Numbered from the stretch's first letter, positions 1 to 7,983 are shown. The stretch is DNA of 11,060 nucleotides from Burkholderiales bacterium (GCA_947372535.1 CANBUA010000148.1:1-11060), one strand, 5' to 3'. Program-made: numbers and translations. Notes: generated by a model from the letters alone, not told the origin.

Positions 1-1013
<1,013 letters not shown>

Positions 1014-1058
1014 GTGGGCGCTCCAGTGGTGAGTGTGTGAGGACAACGAGACGAGCAA

Positions 1059-1086
1059 GGATAAACCCCGAGCACCGCAAAATCAA
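1059..1086 (-). promoter_or_regulatory. Possible sigma-70 promoter of gltB
   Basis: On the minus strand TTGATT (1081-1086) and TTATCC (1059-1064) are separated by 16 bases and lie about 45 bases upstream of the gltB ATG. Each hexamer keeps most of the consensus positions and the distance suits a short leader. No transcription data support this. A TTGACG at 1119-1124 is another possible -35, but it has no good partner at the right spacing. Confidence 0.3.
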
Positions 1087-1099
1087 CCCGAATAAATCA

Positions 1100-1109
1100 G
1101 GGTCAGATC
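1100..1109 (+). repeat. GGGTCAGATC repeat, outer copy in the gltB upstream region
   Basis: The plus strand reads GGGTCAGATC here, the exact reverse complement of GATCTGACCC at 1902-1911 on the other side of the transposase-like gene. It sits about 14 bases upstream of the proposed gltB -35 box. Repeats of the GGGGTCAGA type commonly flank RAYT/IS200-like genes in proteobacteria. It is read here as a relic or outer boundary of that element. Confidence 0.5.
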
Positions 1110-1149
1110 GCAATTAATCGTCAAGAACGGGTGAGCAGCAAAACAAATA

Positions 1150-1160
1150 GGGACAGATCA
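1150..1160 (+). repeat. GGGACAGATCA repeat, abutting the 3' end of the RAYT gene
   Basis: GGGACAGATCA ends one base before the stop codon of the transposase-like gene. Its reverse complement TGATCTGTCCC matches TGATCTGACCC at 1901-1911 in 10 of 11 positions, so the two form an inverted pair enclosing the gene. This layout is expected of a RAYT element with subterminal recognition sequences. Confidence 0.5.
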
Positions 1161-1871
1161 TCAGCTGAAGTCAATCGGTGGTTTGCGCGGGCGTCCGCGA
1201 GGGCGGGGCAAGATGCGGCGCCCCGCCAGCTTCTCCAGTTGGGGCGCCTCATCCTGTGGCACCAGCGCCCAACCTTTGTGCACAGCCTGCGCCAGGGTGT
1301 CGCGCTGCTGGGGCGCCAAACCCTGGTCCATCCGGCGGCGCCAGACCAGTTCGCGGTCAAAAGGGGTGTTGCCCAAGGCCCAGAAGGCAGGCGCATCGGT
1401 CACCAGGGCATCGCTGCCGGCGCCCAGGTGGTGGCTGAGGCTGCAGACGCGGGTCCCGGCGTCGGCGGCCGACGGCCAGGCCGGCTGCTCGACCCATTGC
1501 ATGGCATCAAGCAAATACCGGGCCGCATCCAGCACCGTCGATCGGTATCGTCCGGCCCACAGGCTGCCCTGCCGCGCATGGCGACGGTTGTAGGCTGCCA
1601 CATAACGCCGCCCCACTGCTTGCATGAAGGCCCCCAGCGCCTCGTCGGTCGGGGGCGTCAGCACCAGCGCCAGGGCTGGATGGGGTGCCGTCGCATCGCC
1701 GCTGAGCCGATAGGCGTGAACTGCCACACCGTGAAGGCGCGCCGCCTCGACCAGGGCTGCATGCAAGGCCAGGGCATCGTGCGCGTCGCGCCACAGGCAT
1801 TGACCGCCCTGTACCGGCTGCACCACCAGATGAGGCCAGCCGCCCACGCCGAGTCGCGTCAATCTCGCCAC
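1161..1871 (-). CDS. RAYT-family (Y1/IS200-like) transposase-related protein with a degenerate HUH motif
   Basis: A protein of about 236 residues resembling REP-associated tyrosine transposases, which nick and rejoin single-stranded DNA at REP hairpins. Seen: the N-terminal ARLTRLGVGGWPHLVVQ block, HGVAVHAY, then FMQAVGRRYVAAYNRRH followed by GSLWAGRYRST, and a C-terminal GRRILPRPRGRPRKP tail typical of the family. Tyr90 (GRRY) is the candidate catalytic tyrosine. The usual HVH of MPNHVHLLLTP aligns with Ala66-Leu67-Ala68 in ALALVLTPP, so the metal-binding histidines are missing; His64 is nearby but out of register. I prefer the GTG at 1871, preceded by GAAGGG, because (M)ARLTRLG matches the usual family N-terminus. 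An upstream GTG at 1895 would add eight residues. Catalysis is doubtful; the protein may be domesticated or decaying. Confidence 0.8.
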   Translation of the reverse strand: MARLTRLGVGGWPHLVVQPVQGGQCLWRDAHDALALHAALVEAARLHGVAVHAYRLSGDATAPHPALALVLTPPTDEALGAFMQAVGRRYVAAYNRRHARQGSLWAGRYRSTVLDAARYLLDAMQWVEQPAWPSAADAGTRVCSLSHHLGAGSDALVTDAPAFWALGNTPFDRELVWRRRMDQGLAPQQRDTLAQAVHKGWALVPQDEAPQLEKLAGRRILPRPRGRPRKPPIDFS

Positions 1872-1900
1872 CGCACGCCCTTCCCATTCCGCCACACCGT

Positions 1901-1912
1901 TGATCTGACCCC
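1901..1912 (+). repeat. TGATCTGACCCC repeat, upstream flank of the RAYT gene
   Basis: The plus strand reads TGATCTGACCCC, so the minus strand reads GGGGTCAGATCA just upstream of the transposase-like gene. It is inverted relative to the copies at 1150-1160 (10/11 match) and 1100-1109 (10/10 match). It probably marks the left boundary of the element as that gene reads. Confidence 0.55.
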
Positions 1913-2142
1913 ATTATGTGACTTGCCGATGGCCTTGGGCAAACCGTCGACATTGCCCATTCAGCCCCCCTCATTCGAGGGTCTTGGCCTGCATGCGGGG
2001 ACTTCCCCCGTTGTTGACCAGGAGCAGTGCCGGATATCCTGCACACATAACAATACAAGTGTCCTGCAATTGCCAATTCCGTCACACAACGAAGGCAAAT
2101 CAGTCACTTGTACGTCCCTTGCAGTTTCTGGAGATCCCGTTC

Positions 2143-3291
2143 ATGTCCGACCCCACCGCCTCGCCGGTAGCCACCGCCAAGCTCTCCAGCTGGCTGACTC
2201 ACCTGGGCGTGAGCCCCGAGGCGTTTGACGACACGATCAGCCTGATCAACCCTTTGCTGACGGTGAACCGCCTTCACGCCAAAGTGGTCGAACGCATCCA
2301 GGAAACACCCACAGCCCTGACCCTGATCCTGCAAACCGGCAGCGCCTTCCGCGCGCCCCGCCCGGGCCAGTTTCTTCTGGTGGATGTGAGCATCCGCGGG
2401 TCGCGCCATCGCCGCGCCTATTCCCCGCGGGCGGTCGCCGGTCAGCCGGATCGGATCGCCATCACGGTGCAACGCCAGCCAGGTGGCCTGGTGTCGGGCC
2501 ACCTCAACGACGAGATCCGGGTCGGCCAGATCATCGAGATCGAGCAGCCCAGCGGCGACTTCACGCTGCCTGCCCAAACTCCCGATCAGGTGTTGCTGAT
2601 CGCCGGCGGCAGCGGCATCACCCCCGGCATGGCCATGTTGCAGCACCTGCAAGCCATCCAGGCCCGCACCCGCGTGACCTTGCTCTACTTTGCCCGCAGC
2701 GCCCAGGACCGCATCTTCGGCAAGCAGCTCGACGCCCTGGCCAAGAGCTGGCCTCAATTGCGTTATGTGCCGCTGGACAGCGTGGCCAACACCCAGGGCG
2801 AGCCGGGCCGCACGGCCTCGAACGCCCCGACGGCCCAGGCCGTGGTGCTGGATCGCACCCTGCTGGATGCCCAGTTGCCCAACTGGGCTCAGGCCGAAAC
2901 CTTTGTCTGTGGCCCATCCCAGCTGATGGATGCCGCCCGGGAGCTGTGGCAACAGGCAGGCGCCCAAGGCCGCCTGCACCTGGAAGCTTTCTCGGCGCCC
3001 AAGCCCAACGGTGACCCGAATGCGCGACACGCCGTGCGCATCCAGCGCGACACCCAGACCCAGCGCTTTGAAGCCTCCGGCAACCTGACTCTGCTGGTGG
3101 CCGGCGAGCAAGCCGGACTGACCATCAAGCATGGCTGTCGCCAAGGCATCTGCCATGAGTGCACGTGCCGCCTGGAACAAGGTGCCGTCAAGGATCTGAC
3201 CAATGGCCAGGTCATGACCGCCGATGGCCAGACCATCCGGCTGTGCGTCACCGCCGCGCTGACCGACGTCGAGCTGCATTCGCTGACCTGA
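2143..3291 (+). CDS. Ferredoxin reductase-type electron-transfer partner of the acyl desaturase
   Basis: A 382-residue flavoprotein of the ferredoxin-NADP reductase superfamily with a C-terminal plant-type 2Fe-2S domain, predicted to pass electrons from NADPH to the adjacent desaturase. Seen: the FAD motif RAYS at 91-94; GGSGITP at 155-161 and CGP at 256-258 for the NAD(P)H-binding half; and cluster ligands Cys332, Cys337, Cys340 (C-x4-C-x2-C) with Cys368. Cys342 is an extra cysteine beside the cluster. The ATG at 2143 has GGAG at 2130-2133. The desaturase starts 63 bp downstream on the same strand, so the two probably form one transcript. The arrangement resembles the Pseudomonas DesC/DesB pair. 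The exact symbol is uncertain, but the function is well supported by motifs and neighbour. Confidence 0.93.
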   Translation: MSDPTASPVATAKLSSWLTHLGVSPEAFDDTISLINPLLTVNRLHAKVVERIQETPTALTLILQTGSAFRAPRPGQFLLVDVSIRGSRHRRAYSPRAVAGQPDRIAITVQRQPGGLVSGHLNDEIRVGQIIEIEQPSGDFTLPAQTPDQVLLIAGGSGITPGMAMLQHLQAIQARTRVTLLYFARSAQDRIFGKQLDALAKSWPQLRYVPLDSVANTQGEPGRTASNAPTAQAVVLDRTLLDAQLPNWAQAETFVCGPSQLMDAARELWQQAGAQGRLHLEAFSAPKPNGDPNARHAVRIQRDTQTQRFEASGNLTLLVAGEQAGLTIKHGCRQGICHECTCRLEQGAVKDLTNGQVMTADGQTIRLCVTAALTDVELHSLT

Positions 3292-3354
3292 GCCCCGCAT
3301 CACCCGCCTTCCCTTCTTCGCCGCATTCCCGCAGTCCCCACCCGCAAGACCACC

Positions 3355-4509
3355 ATGAACACCAAGACCATCACCGTCGGCCCTCGGAGCATGGAAGAGA
3401 TGGCCGCTTTCGAGCGCGACATCGACGCCATCAAGGAGGAGGTCTGGCGCAAGGTGGGCGACGAGGACGCCCGCTACATCAAGCGCATCCTCACCACCAT
3501 GCGCGTGCTGGAAACGGCTGGACGCGCGCTGATGATGTTCGGCTGGTTTCCCCCCACCTGGCTGCTGGGCGCCTTCCTGCTGGGCGTGGCCAAGATCATC
3601 GACAACATGGAGTTGGGCCACAACGTGATGCACGGGCAGTTCAACTTCATGAACGACCCGCGCTTCCAGGGCGACACCTTCGAGTGGGACAACGCCTGCC
3701 CCCGTGAAGGCTGGCGCCACGTGCACAACTATGTGCACCACACCTACACCAACATCATCGGCAAGGACCGCGACTTCGGCTACGGCATGCTGCGCCTGTC
3801 CAGCGACCTGCGCTGGCGCTGGTTCTACCACCCGGTCCAGTTCTTCTACATGCTGATGCTGCTGTTCTTCTTCGAATGGTTCGTGGCCCTGCACGAGATC
3901 CAGACCGACAAGCTGTTCGCCGGCAAGATCAAGCTGTCGGACATGCAGAAGCAATGGAACCTGATCAAGGCCAAGATGGGGCGCCAGGTGCGCAAGGACT
4001 ACATCGTGTGGCCCCTGTTCGCCGCCGCTGTGGCCGCACCGTTTGGGCATGCGCTGGATGTGGGCATGGCCGTGCTGGTGGGCAACATCGTGTCCAACCT
4101 GATCCGCAACGTGTGGGCCGGCGCCATCATCTTCTGTGGCCACTTCACCGATGACATCTACACCTTCGACAAGAAGTGCCTGGAGAACGAAACCAAGGGC
4201 CAGTGGTACCTGCGCCAGGTGCTGGGCTCCAGCAACATCAAGGGCAGCAAGCTGATGCACCTGATGAGCGGCAACCTGAGCCACCAGGTCGAGCACCACC
4301 TCTTCCCCGACATGCCCGCCAACCGCTACAGCGAGGTGGCACCCCAGATCCAGGCCGTCTGCGCCAAGTACAACATCCCCTACAACACGGGCTATTTCAT
4401 CCCGCAATTGCTGACGGTGTTCAAGCGCGTGCTGCGCTACAGCCTGCCGGGCGGCTCGCAAAAGGCCATGGCCATCGAGGTGGAGTCCATCCTCCCCGAG
4501 CACGCCTGA
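3355..4509 (+). CDS. Membrane fatty-acid (acyl-CoA/acyl-lipid) desaturase
   Basis: A 384-residue integral membrane di-iron desaturase that introduces a double bond into fatty acyl chains using O2 and electrons from a redox partner. Three histidine boxes are visible: GHNVMH (His89, His93), HNYVHH (His124, His128, His129) and HQVEHH (His310, His314, His315). His263 in FCGHF is a likely further iron ligand. Hydrophobic spans lie near 62-82, 158-180 and 218-260, the usual layout for this family. The QVEHH form of box three also occurs in front-end desaturases, but there is no fused cytochrome b5 domain; the electron source is evidently the preceding reductase. Only a weak ribosome site precedes the ATG. 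An intrinsic terminator follows 22 bp after the stop. Regiospecificity (delta-9 or other) cannot be read from sequence. Confidence 0.95.
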   Translation: MNTKTITVGPRSMEEMAAFERDIDAIKEEVWRKVGDEDARYIKRILTTMRVLETAGRALMMFGWFPPTWLLGAFLLGVAKIIDNMELGHNVMHGQFNFMNDPRFQGDTFEWDNACPREGWRHVHNYVHHTYTNIIGKDRDFGYGMLRLSSDLRWRWFYHPVQFFYMLMLLFFFEWFVALHEIQTDKLFAGKIKLSDMQKQWNLIKAKMGRQVRKDYIVWPLFAAAVAAPFGHALDVGMAVLVGNIVSNLIRNVWAGAIIFCGHFTDDIYTFDKKCLENETKGQWYLRQVLGSSNIKGSKLMHLMSGNLSHQVEHHLFPDMPANRYSEVAPQIQAVCAKYNIPYNTGYFIPQLLTVFKRVLRYSLPGGSQKAMAIEVESILPEHA

Positions 4510-4531
4510 GCTCCGGCTCTCGCTCCCTCCC

Positions 4532-4557
4532 AAGGCGCCCATGTGGCGCCTTTTTCT
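4532..4557 (+). terminator. Intrinsic terminator of the reductase-desaturase operon
   Basis: AAGGCGCC (4532-4539) and GGCGCCTT (4545-4552) form a perfect stem around the loop CATGT. The T-run TTTTTCTTT begins at 4551. This is a clear rho-independent terminator separating the lipid genes from the flagellar block. Confidence 0.93.
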
Positions 4558-4781
4558 TTGTCTGTACCGGCCAGCCCCCGTTCTTGTCGCGATCGGTCGC
4601 CGTTTGTCAGGTTTTTTCTGACATGCCACTCATCCTGCGGCCGACGCGCCTTACAGCGCCGTCCCTATTCAGAGAAACGGGGCATCTGTCCAGAATTCAA
4701 TCCATGCCGACGACATCCAAAGCCGGCACAAAAAACAGACCCTGCTACCGACCTCTCCAAACCGCTTCCAAGGACACAGAC

Positions 4782-5102
4782 ATGAACGCCGACCAGATCC
4801 TCGTTGAAATCCGCGAAACGAACCTGTCTTACCTGATGCTGGCGCAAAGCCTGGTGCGTGCAGACCGCGAACAGGCCCTCTTCCGCCTGGGCATCTCGGA
4901 AGACACCGCCAACCTGCTGACCCTGCTGACGCCGGCCCAGATCATGAAGATCGCTTCCAGCAACACCCTGCTGTGCCGCATGCGTGTGGACGACGATCTG
5001 GTCTGGAGCCTGCTGACCAACCACGGCAAGTCCAGCAACGACAGCGTCACCCGCCTGCATGCCAACATCCTGATGGCCGGTCGCCATCAAGAGGCGGCAT
5101 GA
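4782..5102 (+). CDS. flhD: Flagellar transcriptional master regulator subunit FlhD
   Basis: FlhD forms the FlhD4C2 complex that activates class II flagellar operons. The 106-residue product is close to the roughly 116 of enteric FlhD and is mostly helical. It keeps the family signature near the N-terminus (ILVEIRETNLSYLMLAQSLVRAD), then RLGIS followed by a leucine-rich stretch, and the conserved TLLCRMR segment. AAGGA at 4770-4774 lies seven bases before the ATG. flhC follows after 54 bp. The 225 bp between the preceding terminator and the ATG must hold the promoter, but no convincing -35/-10 pair could be picked out. Confidence 0.96.
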   Translation: MNADQILVEIRETNLSYLMLAQSLVRADREQALFRLGISEDTANLLTLLTPAQIMKIASSNTLLCRMRVDDDLVWSLLTNHGKSSNDSVTRLHANILMAGRHQEAA

Positions 5103-5156
5103 GCGCGCTGCCCAGCACCGCCCGCCGCCCCCTCACCCCTTTCGGAAAGCCCCATC

Positions 5157-5693
5157 ATGCGCAACAAGAGCCTGCTCACCGAAGCCAAGCAGATCGACCG
5201 CGCCGTCACCCTGATCAACCTGGGTGCCCGCCTGCAAGTGCTGGAAAGCGAAACTGACTTGTCGTATGAACGCCTGCTGCGCCTGTACAAGGAAGTGGCC
5301 GGCAAGTCGCCTTCGAAGGGGCAGCTGCCGTTCTCGACGGACTGGTTCATGACCTGGCAGCCCAACATCCACGCCAGCCTCTTCCTGAACATCCACGAGT
5401 ACCTGAACAAGGCCGCCGAGATGGACGAGATCGACACCGTCATCAAGGCCTATCAGCTGTACCTGGAACAAACGAGCACCGAAGGGCTGGAGCCGCTGTT
5501 GTCCGTCACCCGCGCCTGGCGCCTGGTGAAGTTCATCGACAACGGCATGCTCACCCTCACCGCCTGCTCGCATTGCGGTGGCCACTTCGTGACCCATCCG
5601 CATGAAATCTCCCGCCACTTCGTGTGTGGCCTGTGCAACCCGCCGGCCCGCGCCGGCAAGGGCAAGGCCGCTGGCGCCCTGCACATGCACTGA
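5157..5693 (+). CDS. flhC: Flagellar transcriptional master regulator subunit FlhC
   Basis: FlhC is the DNA-binding, zinc-containing partner of FlhD. The protein has 178 residues against about 192 in enterics, being shorter at the C-terminus. The four zinc ligands are Cys137 and Cys140 (CSHC), and Cys157 and Cys160 (CGLC), the same numbering as in the E. coli protein as I recall it. QLPFSTDWFMTWQPNIHASLF and AWRLVKF are typical FlhC blocks. GGAAAG at 5144-5149 serves as the ribosome site. It is surely cotranscribed with flhD. The first strong terminator downstream is at 5892-5921. Confidence 0.97.
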   Translation: MRNKSLLTEAKQIDRAVTLINLGARLQVLESETDLSYERLLRLYKEVAGKSPSKGQLPFSTDWFMTWQPNIHASLFLNIHEYLNKAAEMDEIDTVIKAYQLYLEQTSTEGLEPLLSVTRAWRLVKFIDNGMLTLTACSHCGGHFVTHPHEISRHFVCGLCNPPARAGKGKAAGALHMH

Positions 5694-5795
5694 GCTCACC
5701 TCACCTCGGCTCTGGCAGGTCCCGCTGCAAAGGGGCCAGTCGTGACGGGTTTCACGCCCGCCCCGACTGCCCCACGCCCGCCGGTGAAGTTGGAC

Positions 5796-5823
5796 TCAAG
5801 TTCGGTCGCCGAACTGCCGATAC
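5796..5823 (+). promoter_or_regulatory. Sigma-28 (FliA)-like promoter
   Basis: TCAAGTTC (5796-5803), a 12-base spacer, then GCCGATAC (5816-5823). Against the enteric FliA consensus TAAAGTTT-N11-GCCGATAA this is 6/8 at the -35 and 7/8 at the -10, with the spacer one base longer. It lies between flagellar genes and points toward motA, which is normally a FliA-dependent class III gene. Transcription should start near 5830. Confidence 0.65.
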
Positions 5824-5829
5824 ACCGAG

Positions 5830-5921
5830 CGAGCGGTTTGCCTGCAAATCGTTCTTGCTTGTCTCCTCCTGGCACTGAACCGTGCTTTCAAGCGGACCCC
5901 TCACCGGGTCCGCCTTTTTTT
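5830..5921 (+). ncRNA. Candidate sigma-28-dependent small RNA between flhC and motA
   Basis: A short transcript of about 90 nt is predicted from the sigma-28-like promoter to the intrinsic terminator. It could fold into three hairpins: GGTTTG/CAAATC (5835-5850, tetraloop CCTG), GCAC/GTGC (5872-5885), and the terminator stem GCGGACCC/GGGTCCGC. Between the first two lies an unpaired pyrimidine-rich stretch with TCTCCTCCT (5862-5870), which is complementary to Shine-Dalgarno sequences. In E. coli the FliA-dependent sRNA MotR also arises upstream of motA, so position and control match a known theme; no sequence similarity to it is claimed. Alternatively this is the regulated leader of motAB. The parts are visible in sequence; the RNA itself is inference. 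Confidence 0.5.
5892..5921 (+). terminator. Intrinsic terminator upstream of motA
   Basis: GCGGACCC (5892-5899) pairs perfectly with GGGTCCGC (5906-5913) around the loop CTCACC, followed by C and seven T. It would end transcripts from flhDC and also those started at the sigma-28-like promoter 70 bp upstream, placing a barrier in front of motAB. Confidence 0.93.
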
Positions 5922-6082
5922 GCCCGGCCACCCGGACGCTGCAATGTGAAAAAGAGCGGGGGGGCTGAGGTGTTGTTCACGGTTTAGGCCTGGCCGTGCT
6001 CACCGAAGATCAGCACAAGGCCCAAGCTGCTTGGTCCCCTTGCGCGTTCCCTCCTTACCCTGACCCTGGCCACCCATCCACC

Positions 6083-6940
6083 ATGAACCTCGCCATCGGA
6101 TACATCGTTGCGCTAGGGTGCATCTTTGGCGCCTACATCCTCCACCACGGCAACATGGAGGTCATCATCGAGGCCCTGCCTCTGGAGTTGATGGCCATTC
6201 TGGGCGGTGCCATGGGCGCCTTCGTGGTGAACAACCAGACCAAGACCCTCAAGGCCGTGGCCGCCAGCCTGGGCCCGCTGGTGAAGGGATCGAAGTACAC
6301 CAAGGATCGCTACATGGAACTCATGGCGATGATGTACGAGATCCTTCAGAAGGTGCGCAAGGAAGGGCTGATGTCCATCGAAAAGGACGTCGAAGACCCG
6401 CACAACTCCGCCCTCTTTCAGAAGTACCCGACCCTGGGTCATGACCACCATGTGGTGGAGTTCATCACCGACTACCTGCGCATGATGGTCTCCGGCAACC
6501 TCAATGCCCACGAGATCGAGACCCTCATGGACAACGAGATCGACACCCACCATCACGAGGGCCACAACGCCTGCGCCGCCATGGCGCGCCTGGCGGGTGC
6601 CCTGCCTGCCTTCGGGATCGTGGCGGCCGTGCTGGGCGTGGTCAACACCATGGGCTCGGTGGGCCAGCCGCCTGCGGTGCTGGGCGGGATGATCGGCTCG
6701 GCCCTGGTGGGCACCTTCCTGGGCATCCTGCTGGCCTACGGCGTGGTGGAGCCGCTGGCCGGCCTGATGGAACAAAAGCTCGACGAAGGGACCAAGGAGT
6801 TCCAGGTCGTCAAGACGGTGCTGCTGGCCTCCATGCAGGGCTATGCCCCGCAAGTCGCCATCGAATTCGGCCGCAAGGTGCTGTACTCCACGGAGCGCCC
6901 CACCTTTGCCGAGCTCGAAGCCCACGTGAAGAAGAAGTGA
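6083..6940 (+). CDS. motA: Flagellar motor stator protein MotA
   Basis: MotA and MotB form the proton-conducting stator that drives flagellar rotation. The 285-residue product has four membrane segments (about 2-20, 33-52, 172-190 and 202-225) and a large cytoplasmic loop. Residues known to matter in E. coli are kept two positions later: Arg92 and Glu100 (torque, contacting FliG), Pro175 in LPAFGIV and Pro224 in VVEPLA (proton channel). LYSTERPTFAELEAHV is the family's C-terminal block. The ATG at 6083 is chosen because MNLAIGYIV is the usual N-terminus, although no good Shine-Dalgarno is seen. motB starts 9 bp after the stop. Confidence 0.97.
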   Translation: MNLAIGYIVALGCIFGAYILHHGNMEVIIEALPLELMAILGGAMGAFVVNNQTKTLKAVAASLGPLVKGSKYTKDRYMELMAMMYEILQKVRKEGLMSIEKDVEDPHNSALFQKYPTLGHDHHVVEFITDYLRMMVSGNLNAHEIETLMDNEIDTHHHEGHNACAAMARLAGALPAFGIVAAVLGVVNTMGSVGQPPAVLGGMIGSALVGTFLGILLAYGVVEPLAGLMEQKLDEGTKEFQVVKTVLLASMQGYAPQVAIEFGRKVLYSTERPTFAELEAHVKKK

Positions 6941-6949
6941 GGACACACC

Positions 6950-7912
6950 ATGGCCGGCGATTCGAAGAAGGTTCAACCGATCATCATCAAGCGCATCAAG
7001 AAGGCGGGTCACTCCGCCCATGGTGGCGCCTGGAAGATCGCCTATGCCGACTTCGTGACGGCCATGATGGCCTTCTTCCTGCTGATGTGGCTGCTGGGTT
7101 CGACCACCGAAGGCGACAAGAAGGGCATCGCGGACTACTTCAACAGCCCATTGAAGGTGGCCTTCTTTGGCGGCAGTGGCGCGGGTGATGCCAGCTCAGT
7201 CATCAAGGGTGGCGGCAACAACCTGTCGGAATCGGTGGGCCAGGTCAAGAAGGGCAGCGCGTCCGAGACGGCGGCAGAAAAAGCCCGCAAGAAGGCCATC
7301 CGGCAAGAACAGGCCCGCGCCGAACAGGATCGCCTGCGTGTGCTCAAGGCCAAGGTGGAAGAGGTCATCGCCAACGACGACCGCCTGGCCAAGTACAAGA
7401 CCCAGATCCGGCTGGACATGACTGCCGAAGGCCTGCGCATCCAGATCGTCGACGACCAGAACCGCGCCATGTTCGACAGTGGCGCTTCAGCCGTGAATGG
7501 CTACATGCAGGACATCCTGCGCTCCATTGGCCACGTGCTCGAAGAGGTGCCCAACAAGCTGACCATCGAAGGCCACACCGACGCCAAACCCTTCAGTGCG
7601 GGCGACAAGGGCTACAGCAACTGGGAGCTGTCGGCCGATCGGGCCAATGCCTCCCGACGCGAACTGACGGCGGGCGGCCTTTCGGGCGGCAAGATCCTGC
7701 GGGTGCAGGGCCTGGCCTCCAGCGTGCCCTACGAGAAAGACGACCCGCTCAGCCCCATGAACCGGCGCATCAGCATCATCGTGATGAACCGCGAAGCCGA
7801 AGACCGCTTCTTCCAGTCGGCCAACGCCGAGCAAGTACCAGCCGAAGGTGTGGAGGACGCCGAAGAAGCGCCCGCCATCAAGCCCTCAAGACCCGAGGTG
7901 GTCGGCCGATAA
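6950..7912 (+). CDS. motB: Flagellar motor stator protein MotB
   Basis: MotB has one membrane helix and anchors the stator to peptidoglycan. In the 320-residue product, WKIAYADFVTAMMAFFLLMWLLG holds the proton-accepting Asp34, the counterpart of Asp32 in E. coli. A charged, probably coiled stretch follows at about 105-150. An OmpA-like peptidoglycan-binding domain follows, with GHTD (208-211), NWELSADRA (224-232; Asp230, Arg231) and NRRISI. The tail after about residue 285 is acidic and variable. GAGG at the motA stop codon serves as ribosome site, so the two genes are translationally close. Confidence 0.97.
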   Translation: MAGDSKKVQPIIIKRIKKAGHSAHGGAWKIAYADFVTAMMAFFLLMWLLGSTTEGDKKGIADYFNSPLKVAFFGGSGAGDASSVIKGGGNNLSESVGQVKKGSASETAAEKARKKAIRQEQARAEQDRLRVLKAKVEEVIANDDRLAKYKTQIRLDMTAEGLRIQIVDDQNRAMFDSGASAVNGYMQDILRSIGHVLEEVPNKLTIEGHTDAKPFSAGDKGYSNWELSADRANASRRELTAGGLSGGKILRVQGLASSVPYEKDDPLSPMNRRISIIVMNREAEDRFFQSANAEQVPAEGVEDAEEAPAIKPSRPEVVGR

Positions 7913-7983
7913 GGCTCAGGTGACAGCCGACGTGTGTCGACATTCACTCCCAACGCCGCCACATGGCGAAACAAGGACCCGTC

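Larger units (their letters stand above)
5694..6082 (+). other. 389-bp flhC-motA intergenic region
   Basis: No credible protein-coding frame was found here. It contains, in order: a sigma-28-like promoter (5796-5823), a possible small RNA (about 5830-5921) ending in an intrinsic terminator, and a 161-bp stretch up to motA. That last stretch has a seven-G run at 5958-5964 but no promoter that I can support. The motA ATG at 6083 lacks an evident Shine-Dalgarno sequence in the bases just before it. Confidence 0.6.

Noticed and set aside
2014..2040. TTGACC and TATCCT as a sigma-70 promoter for the reductase-desaturase operon
   Set aside because: The spacer is only 15 bases and the -10 is poor; too weak to list as a feature.
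2054..2112. TACAAGTG (2054-2061) and CACTTGTA (2105-2112) as an operator for the desaturase operon
   Set aside because: An 8-bp inverted match 43 bp apart is expected by chance about this often in 250 bp, and the match does not extend further.
4606..4622. GTCAG/CTGAC hairpin around a T-run upstream of flhD
   Set aside because: Only 5 bp of stem, with the T-run in the loop rather than after it; not a terminator and no evidence for an operator.
2104..4629. 841-codon open frame on the minus strand opposite the reductase and desaturase genes
   Set aside because: Low-complexity His/Gly/Val/Ala/Leu-rich translation produced by third-position GC bias of the real genes on the other strand; no recognisable domain, and it runs across two genes and a terminator.
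6113..7021. 302-codon minus-strand frame opposite motA
   Set aside because: Composition-driven shadow of motA with no supported start or domain.
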